Shown here in pieces: positions 56,944-64,000 of a stretch of DNA of 64,000 nucleotides. How positions within the stretch are numbered: the stretch's first letter is position 1; each line of letters begins with the position of its first letter. Location: positions 614,381 through 678,380 of the forward strand of contig NZ_QEWQ01000001.1 of the NCBI RefSeq assembly GCF_003121845.1, read 5' to 3'. The position numbers were made by a program, and so were the translations under genes. The DNA comes from Ignatzschineria ureiclastica. GTDB taxonomy: Bacteria > Pseudomonadota > Gammaproteobacteria > Cardiobacteriales > Wohlfahrtiimonadaceae. The notes under the pieces are model-generated. The model had not been told where the DNA came from. It searched no databases and saw only the letters and a program-made list of their open reading frames with translations.

Positions 56944-58093
56944 TCGTTCTCAATTAACGGATCATAAAGCAACGCTCATCAATCAGGTGGGCGCTGTTTC
57001 TCTGCGTCCCTCAAAAATGGTTATCACGCTCTTTGCAATCCTCATCATCTTGATTACGATCAGCGGTAGCGGTGCGCTGCTCTCTTCCCCTATTCATCCG
57101 ATTGCACTGGTATTAGGCATTTTAATCCCCTCTTATCTCTTTTTAATCTTTGCACTCATTCGGAAACACTCACTCTTTTCTGAACTATTATTACTATTGC
57201 AAAGACAGATTGGAAAACTTCAACACCGTTTACAAGGGGATCAATCAGCAACGCCGACAAGAATCAACCCCGCTTTAAGTGAAGCCGATACAGCGCAATT
57301 GATGCGATTGATGAAATCAATAATGCACTTCTCTTGGCTGATGATCTTTGTTGCGCTAATTGTGAGTCTCTTTTTTCAATTTACCCTCAAACAATATGAG
57401 TTTCATCTCTACAGTACGCTCTTTCCACAAGAGAATGGACTCTATTATCAGATTATTGCGGTATTAGATTATCTACCGAGCTTCTTTCATCAATCCTTAA
57501 TCACCCCGGAAATCATTGAACATAGCCTCAATAGTACGCCCTCAGCCATTGAAAATGCAATGTGGGCAAAATGGGTCATTCTGATGATTCTCTATTATGG
57601 ATTGATTCCTCGATTGATCTTCTTTCTCTGCGCTTATATTCCCTATCGCCGGCATCGGCAGATTATGCCCCCCACAGTTGCAAGCGTGACTCAAACGCTC
57701 ACGCAGATTGTTGACCCGGCTAAAGCACGTCCGCAAACGGTGCGACCTGTGAAAACCATTACGCAAGGGGAGCATCAAATGGAGGTTGCGCTCGATTATG
57801 CCTACCCCTTACCCCATAATATTAAGATTATTAATGATCGAAAAGCCTTTAGCGCATTACAACAAGCTCTAGAACAGGCACCGCTTGCGAGTTTAATACT
57901 CTATATTGATAGCGAGCTCACACCGGATCGGAGCTTACTACGCCGAATCTATACGCTTCTTAATCTCGCTTTAAATAATGAGATTATTCTACTCGAAGGG
58001 AATGATCAATCCCGCATCAAAGAGTGGCAAGCAAAATTACAACCTAATCTTTATGACAATGAGATTTTACGAGTTACCCCCAAGCCACAATAG
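56927..58093 (+). CDS. DUF2868-like membrane protein
   Basis: 388-residue membrane protein of unknown function. Two hydrophobic helices near residues 30-78 are followed by a polar stretch (about 82-130), two more helix regions near 133-155 and 210-238, then a soluble C-terminal domain. The block WAKWVILMILYYGLIPRLIFFL near 212 and the arrangement of helices recall DUF2868. The next gene is a DUF3482-type GTPase, its usual neighbour. The start overlaps nfeD by 17 bp; no better start is visible. The assignment rests on resemblance and context. Confidence 0.65.
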   Translation: MSELNNRSQLTDHKATLINQVGAVSLRPSKMVITLFAILIILITISGSGALLSSPIHPIALVLGILIPSYLFLIFALIRKHSLFSELLLLLQRQIGKLQHRLQGDQSATPTRINPALSEADTAQLMRLMKSIMHFSWLMIFVALIVSLFFQFTLKQYEFHLYSTLFPQENGLYYQIIAVLDYLPSFFHQSLITPEIIEHSLNSTPSAIENAMWAKWVILMILYYGLIPRLIFFLCAYIPYRRHRQIMPPTVASVTQTLTQIVDPAKARPQTVRPVKTITQGEHQMEVALDYAYPLPHNIKIINDRKAFSALQQALEQAPLASLILYIDSELTPDRSLLRRIYTLLNLALNNEIILLEGNDQSRIKEWQAKLQPNLYDNEILRVTPKPQ

Positions 58094-58158
58094 CTGATTC
58101 TTAACCCTATTACTATGCTATTTATGGCATAATAGAGCCTTGAGTTACAGGGGGATAT

Positions 58159-59538
58159 ATGAGTGGTAAGATCTTAAAAATTGCAATTGTCGGTCATACA
58201 AATACAGGAAAGACATCCTTAATTCGCACTATTACGCGCGAGCGAAATTTTGGCGAAGTGAGAAATGAAGCCTCCACCACAATTGATGTGGCCGAGATTA
58301 AACGCTCTTCAGATCAACTGACACTCACCTATATCGATACCCCCGGCATTGAAGATGCGATGGGGGTATTAGATCTCTTAGAAAACCGTTATCCCTCACG
58401 CACTCGTATGGAAGAAGCCGACAATCTCCTACGATTTGCCAATGATCCTGAAGTCGAAGCTGAATTTGAGCAGGAAGTGAAAGTGATTAAGCAGCTCTTT
58501 GAGGCTGATCTTACCTGTTATATTGTCGATTGCCGACTTCCCTTTTTGCCTAAATTCGATGATGAATTAACCCTTATTGAAAAAACTCATCGCCCTATTC
58601 TCCCGATATTAAATTTTATCCAAGGGGAATATTTAGATATTTGGAAACAACATCTTAAAGCGCACGGTATTCATCATTATCTAGAATTTGATACCATTAT
58701 GCCACCGCAAAAGCGTCGATTTTATGAGCAGATTGCCATTATGTTTCCGGAACTCTATCAAGAAATTATGGCTTACATTCAGCTCGAAGAGATTGCTGAA
58801 CAAACACGATTTCATACGGCAATGGAGCTCTGCGCTAACTTCTACCTCAATTTAATGACATTGCAAGTCAAGAAAAAGCGGGGAACGAATGCCGATAAAA
58901 TTATGAAATCCCTCAATCAATCCATTGAGAAACTAGAGCAATCAACACTACAAAACCTACTCAATTGTTATCAATTTAACAAGGAAGATATCGCCTATTT
59001 TGCGGTTGCGGTTGAGGGTTCACAATATGAGCAAGAACTTTTTACGAGTGAAAATCTCATCGATTTCTCTGTGCAATTTGGCAAAGGTGCAGGTGTTGGC
59101 GCAGGGCTATTTGCTGGCATTGATGCTTTAGCAGGATTTACAACACTAGGTGCGGCTTCGGCAACGGGGGCTATTCTTGGCGGACTTGCGGCCTCTTTCA
59201 AACATTACGGTAGCTCCCTAATGGATCATCTACAAGATCTGGAAACATTCTGCGTCAATGATGAAGCCATTGCTCATCTCTTATCACGAATGCTCTATAT
59301 GGTAGGAGCTTTAAGCGGTCGTAGCCACGCTGAATTAACACCTATTTATCTCAATCAAATCAAAGACCTTAAAGAAGATCAGTCGGCATTACAAGCATTT
59401 ATTCACGATAATCGCTATCTCAGAGCTCATCCGGAATATTATGAGAAAAATGGCCGAATGATTGATAGTAAACGGGATAAGGTCCTCACAACACTCACAG
59501 AAAAACTGACATCACTCTACCAATCGGCATTAAAGTAG
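58159..59538 (+). CDS. DUF3482-type GTPase
   Basis: 459-residue Era/TrmE-like GTPase with a C-terminal extension. The G1 loop is IVGHTNTGKTSLIRTI near residue 10, the switch has NEASTTIDVAEI, and G3 is YIDTPGIEDAM near 58. The G4 position reads PILNFIQGEY instead of NKxD. A Gly/Ala-rich hydrophobic stretch at about 308-350 (GKGAGVGAGLFAGIDALAGF and on) could insert in membranes. GGGGG lies 5 bases before the ATG. It follows the DUF2868 gene by 65 bp, a pairing known from other proteobacteria. Function is unknown. Confidence 0.75.
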   Translation: MSGKILKIAIVGHTNTGKTSLIRTITRERNFGEVRNEASTTIDVAEIKRSSDQLTLTYIDTPGIEDAMGVLDLLENRYPSRTRMEEADNLLRFANDPEVEAEFEQEVKVIKQLFEADLTCYIVDCRLPFLPKFDDELTLIEKTHRPILPILNFIQGEYLDIWKQHLKAHGIHHYLEFDTIMPPQKRRFYEQIAIMFPELYQEIMAYIQLEEIAEQTRFHTAMELCANFYLNLMTLQVKKKRGTNADKIMKSLNQSIEKLEQSTLQNLLNCYQFNKEDIAYFAVAVEGSQYEQELFTSENLIDFSVQFGKGAGVGAGLFAGIDALAGFTTLGAASATGAILGGLAASFKHYGSSLMDHLQDLETFCVNDEAIAHLLSRMLYMVGALSGRSHAELTPIYLNQIKDLKEDQSALQAFIHDNRYLRAHPEYYEKNGRMIDSKRDKVLTTLTEKLTSLYQSALK

Positions 59539-59566
59539 GCATAGCAGATTGATGAATAAATCCCGA

Positions 59567-61495
59567 TTATGAACCGCTATCAATCTGATAAAGCGCAAAT
59601 TTCTCGGGATCTTCACCGACATATTGAATAGGGTAACGACAACTCTGTTCAATAATCTCTCGGGATTTAGCACTATTGGCTGTCTCAAATAGTAATTTTG
59701 CATTACCTAATGCCGAGAGCGCTAATCCCCAATTATAATCGGGTTCAACTTTTAACTCACCCCGTTGAGATGTAGCCTGAATATAAGAGAGAATCACTTC
59801 AGGAATCTCCATCATCGTTCCACAGACCACCTGCCCGCTACCTGCTCCTGGAAAACGATCAACTAAGGCTCGATAGCTATTGGTTGCCAAATAGAATTGA
59901 TCTTCTGGTTCGATCAACGCTCCTTGATAACGAAGTTCAATAATGCGCTCACTCCCCGCATTCAATAATGAGAGATCTGGTGCATAACGCGGTAATTGCG
60001 AAGGATCAATCTGATATTCAATCCCTTTAATAATATCGAAGTTGTAAGGTCGATATTGCGCCCAATTGATGAGCTGTTGCGGCGTTTCAGCTGCCGGATT
60101 AATTGTATGATAGATGCTTGCACAACATTCAAGCCATTCTTTTAAATTAGCGCCACTAATTTGTAATACTACAAGATAATTAGGATAGACATAGAGATCG
60201 GCAACATCTTTAAAATAGAGCTCTCCGGGATCAATCTCTGTAAAATAACTCGGGTCATCTTTTCGGCTTCCCACCTTAAAAAGAGGAACTGCCGAGAGAA
60301 GTGGATATTGCGGGAAATAAGTCTCTTTCGCTTTTGATGCTAACAACTGCTCAGCCATTGCTCGCTGACTATCTGCGACAATCTGAATACAGTGGTCATC
60401 TTGAATTAACGATAGATAGCTATAGAAACCTGTTTGACATACACCGATCGGCACTTTCATCATCGCTCGGATTGCTTCGTGGGCATCTTGCATCAAAGAA
60501 CGATAATAGGGATTAACTTGACCGTTGACAGGCCAATCTTCTTCAATAAATCGTAGCTCTGATCGGCCCTTTGTAACCGTCCATTGATCTTGCTCGAATG
60601 TTAAGTTTAGATCAATTACCCCTAACCAACGAGCCCAAGAACCGGGCATTACAACAGGCGTTCCAAGAATCGTACCATTAGCTACATCAATCCCCAAGGA
60701 TTCATATCCCGATTGATCGAGATCCGCTGAAAATCGAAAACTCTCTGAAGGAAAACGGCGATGTTGATGACCTGTAATAAGCGCATCTACTTCTGGAATT
60801 TGAGCAATATAGTAACCACTATTCTCCATTTCCGATTCAAAAGGTCGGCGAGAGATCCCCGTATGTGCCAATGCAATTACAATATCGGCGCCGGCTTCAC
60901 GCAATAATAGTGCTTCTCTCTGAATAGCTTCTACCGCATCAAAGCTCTCTAAAGCAGGGTTTGTTAACGCATACTCATCTAAATGATTTTTATCCCAAGT
61001 GGTCACTTGTGGTGGCACAATACCCGTCACACCGATTTTTAGCAGGATTTTCTTACCTTGATCAGTCACCATTTCTCGCTCTAATATTACTGACCGAGGC
61101 AATAGAGGCTCACCTTCTTGGTCACAAATATTGGCATTGACATAGGGAAATTGTGCCTGCTTCAACACTGTTTTAAGATAATCGACCCCAAAATTGAACT
61201 CGTGATTTCCAATGGTTGCGGCATCATAACCCATTGCATTCATAAGAGTATAGGCCGGATGCTCTTTTTCTAACGCATATTCCCGTAGATAATCAGACAT
61301 TGGCGCTCCTTGTAAAAGATCGCCATTGTCAAAGAGAAGATGATTCGGCACTTCAGACCGGGCTGAATCAATCAACGTCGCAAGTGAGATCAATCCTGTA
61401 CGTGCAGCAACGTTATCTCGATAATAATCATAATCCATATAGAAACCATGAATATCGGTCGTTGCTAATAACCGTAACTGTAATTGATCTTGCAC
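59567..61495 (-). CDS. CpdB-like 2',3'-cyclic-nucleotide phosphodiesterase/3'-nucleotidase, no signal peptide
   Basis: Calcineurin-like phosphoesterase plus 5'-nucleotidase C-terminal domain, 642 residues. Metal motifs are LLATTDIHGFYMDYDYY near residue 9, FDNGDLLQGAPMSDYL near 55, ATIGNHEFNFGVDYL near 95 and ALAHTG and TGHQHRRFP further on. The nucleotide-binding half has the AQYRPYNFDIIKGIEYQID and FYLATNSYRA blocks of CpdB. The start is GTG (61493-61495), seven bases after AAGGAA. The product begins MQDQLQLRLLATTD with no leader, and an in-frame stop upstream rules out an extension. It therefore appears cytoplasmic, unlike typical periplasmic CpdB. It follows prfA by 27 bp. Confidence 0.85.
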   Translation of the reverse strand: MQDQLQLRLLATTDIHGFYMDYDYYRDNVAARTGLISLATLIDSARSEVPNHLLFDNGDLLQGAPMSDYLREYALEKEHPAYTLMNAMGYDAATIGNHEFNFGVDYLKTVLKQAQFPYVNANICDQEGEPLLPRSVILEREMVTDQGKKILLKIGVTGIVPPQVTTWDKNHLDEYALTNPALESFDAVEAIQREALLLREAGADIVIALAHTGISRRPFESEMENSGYYIAQIPEVDALITGHQHRRFPSESFRFSADLDQSGYESLGIDVANGTILGTPVVMPGSWARWLGVIDLNLTFEQDQWTVTKGRSELRFIEEDWPVNGQVNPYYRSLMQDAHEAIRAMMKVPIGVCQTGFYSYLSLIQDDHCIQIVADSQRAMAEQLLASKAKETYFPQYPLLSAVPLFKVGSRKDDPSYFTEIDPGELYFKDVADLYVYPNYLVVLQISGANLKEWLECCASIYHTINPAAETPQQLINWAQYRPYNFDIIKGIEYQIDPSQLPRYAPDLSLLNAGSERIIELRYQGALIEPEDQFYLATNSYRALVDRFPGAGSGQVVCGTMMEIPEVILSYIQATSQRGELKVEPDYNWGLALSALGNAKLLFETANSAKSREIIEQSCRYPIQYVGEDPEKFALYQIDSGS

Positions 61496-61522
61496 TCTAC
61501 GCTTCCTTATAATCCTTGAAGA

Positions 61523-62611
61523 TTATTCATCTCCACCAATAGCGGCAAGTAGATCTGCCTGATTTTCTTGAATCAAGGGTTCAATCACCTGATCAAGATC
61601 GCCATTCATAATCTCATCTAATTTATAGAGGGTAAGATTAATACGATGATCTGTAATACGGCCTTGTGGGTAGTTATAGGTTCGAATTCGCTCAGAACGA
61701 TCCCCTGAGCCGACTAAGTTCCGGCGGTTTTCGCTCATCTCTTTTTGCTCACGCTCACGCTCTGCTTCTAATAGACGAGCACCCAATAGACTCATCGCTT
61801 TCGCTTTATTTTTATGTTGAGAACGTTCATCCTGACATTCCACCACAACCCCTGTCGGTAAATGGGTAATTCGAATCGCAGAATCGGTAACGTTAACGTG
61901 CTGCCCACCAGCCCCCGATGAACGAAATGTATCAATTTTTAGATCTGCAGGATTAATCTCGATCATCTCTGTTTCAGGAATCTCTGGTAAAATCGCAACT
62001 GTTGCCGCAGAAGTGTGCACACGACCTTGAGATTCTGTCTCAGGAACCCGTTGTACCCGATGCGCACCTGATTCAAATTTCAAACGAGAGTAAGCACCTT
62101 GACCCGTTACTCGAGCGATCACTTCTTTATAACCACCATGCTCTCCATGATGCTCACTAATTAACTCAACTCCCCAACGGCGCTCCTCGGCATAACGCAT
62201 ATACATTCGAAGCAGATCCCCCGCAAATATCGCAGCCTCATCACCGCCGGTCCCGGCTCGAACTTCAAGAAAGATATTGCTATCATCAAAAGGATCCGTA
62301 GGTAACAGTAAAACACTAAGAGATTTCTCTAAACGCTCTTTCTCAGCTTCTAAAATAGGAAGCTCTTCTTTCGCCAACTCTTTAAGCTCACTATCAGAAC
62401 CATCAAAAATCTCTTTAATCTCGGCGAGACCCTCTTCATTCGCTTTCCAAGCATTAAATTCCGCAACAACAGGATCTAAATGAGCATACTCTTGCGAGAG
62501 CTCTCTAAATTTATTATTGTTATTAATCACTTCCGGATCAGAGAGAAGATGAGAAACTTCTTCTAAACGCTCTTTTAATTCTTCTAATTTTGCAATTATA
62601 CTGTCTTTCAT
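61523..62611 (-). CDS. prfA: Peptide chain release factor 1
   Basis: Class I release factor for UAA and UAG. The 362-residue product has the stop-codon recognition tripeptide region [19 protein letters not shown] near residue 182 and the catalytic GGQ in [19 protein letters not shown] near 231. [17 protein letters not shown] follows near 255. The N-terminal coiled coil and C-terminal end are complete. The usual downstream partner prmC/hemK, which methylates the GGQ glutamine, is not here; the CpdB-like gene takes its place. Confidence 0.97.
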   Translation of the reverse strand: MKDSIIAKLEELKERLEEVSHLLSDPEVINNNNKFRELSQEYAHLDPVVAEFNAWKANEEGLAEIKEIFDGSDSELKELAKEELPILEAEKERLEKSLSVLLLPTDPFDDSNIFLEVRAGTGGDEAAIFAGDLLRMYMRYAEERRWGVELISEHHGEHGGYKEVIARVTGQGAYSRLKFESGAHRVQRVPETESQGRVHTSAATVAILPEIPETEMIEINPADLKIDTFRSSGAGGQHVNVTDSAIRITHLPTGVVVECQDERSQHKNKAKAMSLLGARLLEAEREREQKEMSENRRNLVGSGDRSERIRTYNYPQGRITDHRINLTLYKLDEIMNGDLDQVIEPLIQENQADLLAAIGGDE

Positions 62612-62701
62612 TCGTTACTTTACGCTATAATAAGTGGTTCAAGATTTTATCGCTTATTATCTCAAATCTAAAGGCTTTCGTACAATGCGAAATGATCAAA
62701 T

Positions 62702-63010
62702 ATGAAGTTAATGCATCTTCTGCTCATTATCCTTCTCCTAATTTTAGGGATTCTCGTCAAACAGACTTGGTTTGATGAAGAGAGCGGTCGTAAAAAACTA
62801 GATGCTTTACAATCCTCTTTAGAAGAATTACAACAACAAAATCAAGAGCTCCTCAATCAGAATAACCATATTCGCCAAGTCATTAACGGCATTAAATATA
62901 ATTACGGCGCAAGGGAAGAGTTAGCGCGTAAACATTTAGGGTTGATTAAAGAAGATGAGACTTTCTTCCATGTTATTCCTGCGGATAGTGATGAGAGTAA
63001 TAAAAAATAA
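62702..63010 (+). CDS. ftsB: Cell division protein FtsB
   Basis: Small bitopic divisome protein that forms the FtsQLB complex. A short N-terminal helix (MKLMHLLLIILLLILGILVKQTWF) is followed by a coiled coil with Gln/Asn/Leu heptads (about residues 30-60) and by GIKYNYGAREELARKHLGLIKEDETFFHVI, which matches the conserved FtsB region. Length is 102. In many relatives it follows eno; here it stands alone, divergent from prfA, so its promoter must lie in the 90-bp gap. No ribosome site is obvious. Confidence 0.88.
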   Translation: MKLMHLLLIILLLILGILVKQTWFDEESGRKKLDALQSSLEELQQQNQELLNQNNHIRQVINGIKYNYGAREELARKHLGLIKEDETFFHVIPADSDESNKK

Positions 63011-63312
63011 GAAACTTATTACTCACGCATAGAAGATATAAAAATTCACACTATAGCCATCACCCTCCTTTACAAGAGCTCAATACAAGACAACAATTAT
63101 CTACTATTCCTCTTCAACTGAATATAAGTTGTCGACTTAGCTTGTAGAGTTATTCTAGCTCATCATTTTACCTACTTAATTCTTACTAAAAATACTTACA
63201 TTAGCATTGCCGAAATAATTTACCGGCAAAAGTCTCTCAATACACCCAACTACTTTCAGAGCAAAGTGGCATTGCGCTTTTCACAGAACAGGCGCAATAA
63301 GATACTCTCTTT
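63011..63312. other. 302-bp gap after ftsB
   Basis: No gene is seen. A small hairpin TTGCCG/CGGCAA lies near 63207-63229. I find no convincing terminator for ftsB. Confidence 0.5.
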
Positions 63313-63430
63313 TATAGTAAGATCGACTCAAAATAGGTTCATTTAAATGCCGGCGCATCAGCTGATCGAGGCGAGGAAGCTATTCTACCCGGCATCGTGC
63401 AAGTGTTGGTGAGTCAGGTTTTATACTTTC
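63313..63430 (-). repeat. TATAGTAA-family repeat, copy 8, truncated
   Basis: Inverted long-form copy starting TATAGTAAGATCGACTCAAA and following the family through GTGAGTCAGGTTTTATA. It then loses similarity, so the AAATTTACTATA end is missing. It stops about 30 bp before the rRNA operon terminator. Confidence 0.7.
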
Positions 63431-63460
63431 TTACACCAAACTCTTTCATTTTTTTCACCC

Positions 63461-63495
63461 AAAAGAAAAACCCCTAGTTCACTGAACTAGGGGTC
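63461..63495 (-). terminator. Terminator of the rRNA operon
   Basis: ACCCCTAGTTC and GAACTAGGGGT form a perfect 11-bp stem. On the minus strand it is followed by TTTTCTTTT. It lies just downstream of 5S rRNA. Confidence 0.9.
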
Positions 63496-63505
63496 TCTTG
63501 ATTAA

Positions 63506-63622
63506 GCCCTGGAAATGACCTACTCTCACATGGGAACTCCCACACTACCATCGGCGCTGCTACGTTTCACTTCTGAGTTCGGGACGGGATCAGGTGGTTC
63601 CATAGCGCTATTGTTTCCAGGA
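63506..63622 (-). rRNA. rrf: 5S ribosomal RNA
   Basis: The reverse complement reads CCTGGAAACAATAGCGCTAT, then the conserved CCCGAACTCAGAAGTGAAAC core and GCGCCGATGGTAGTGTGGGA, and ends TTTCCAGGG pairing with the 5' end. This is a complete 5S of about 117 nt in the normal rrn order behind 23S. Ends are estimated from the terminal stem. Confidence 0.95.
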
Positions 63623-63790
63623 AAACTGGTTTGTGTTTGAAGTACCGATGCATCTCTGCATTCTATACCGCACTCCACTCACGAATAAATTTGATTAGTT
63701 GGTTAGTAACAGCAAGTTCTCTGTATTCTCTATTGTAACTTTGGAAACGCTCATGTCTCATTGTAAGACAAATTGTCTAAGACCTATTAT

Positions 63791-64000
<210 letters not shown>

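Noticed and set aside
63623-63790. A tRNA in the 23S-5S spacer
   Set aside because: No cloverleaf-compatible sequence, TTC-type arm or CCA end is visible in the 168-bp spacer.

Overview
The window looks like about 64 kb of a low-to-mid GC gammaproteobacterial chromosome. It has no phage, CRISPR, plasmid or defence locus that I can recognise. Separate nuoC and nuoD, a three-gene pntAA-pntAB-pntB, ErpA, EttA, FtsB, a Kdo hydroxylase and a complete System I cytochrome c maturation set point to a respiratory, non-enteric gammaproteobacterium. The overall feel resembles Cardiobacteriales such as Ignatzschineria or Wohlfahrtiimonas, but that is a guess from gene content, not a search result.

Layout. 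1-9137 (minus): the nuo operon for respiratory complex I, nuoA to nuoJ, with nuoJ cut by the window edge. 9335-12623 (plus): an M20 amidohydrolase, then proS, with a perfect FNR-type palindrome between them. 13125-15883 (minus): ettA, a 55-residue zinc-finger protein gene and tsaB. 16410-19688 (plus): a TauE/SafE- or DsbD-like membrane protein with a His/Met-rich tail, an MBL-fold hydrolase and an orphan PhnD-like binding protein. The last of these runs 89 bp into the oppositely oriented mnmC. 21265-29951: a YehR-like lipoprotein, LysE exporter, Kdo hydroxylase, the murQ-anmK cell-wall recycling pair, an outer-membrane barrel, prfC and a universal stress protein. 30147-35344 (minus): a marR-adaptor-RND pump unit with a perfect palindromic operator sitting in its promoter. 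35863-43520 (minus): ccmC, ccmDEFGHI and ccmAB, in that transcription order. 43832-46660 (plus): pyridine nucleotide transhydrogenase. 46992-51684: a MOSC protein, polA and a TauE/SafE transporter. 52643-59538 (plus): aspS, erpA and a four-gene unit qmcA-like/nfeD/DUF2868/DUF3482 GTPase. 59567-63010: a leaderless CpdB-like phosphoesterase, prfA and ftsB. 63506-64000 (minus): 5S rRNA and the 3' end of 23S rRNA.

How it fits together. Complex I, transhydrogenase and cytochrome c maturation form a respiratory core. prfA, prfC, proS, aspS, ettA, tsaB, mnmC and the rRNA operon are translation functions. murQ/anmK, ftsB, the Kdo hydroxylase and the outer-membrane barrel belong to the envelope.

The main unexplained structure is non-coding. 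First, there is a dispersed family of short repeats with imperfect terminal inverted repeats ending in TATAGTAA. They occur in two exact size classes (131 and 175 bp), look like TA-targeting MITEs, and have at least eight copies here. Second, five inverted repeats lie in a row in the 958-bp gene-free gap before aspS. Third, palindromes stand in front of marR and pntAA. I did not find a convincing new protein-coding defence or biosynthetic system. The repeat family, the structured aspS-upstream region and the SPFH-NfeD-GTPase unit are the best candidates for follow-up.
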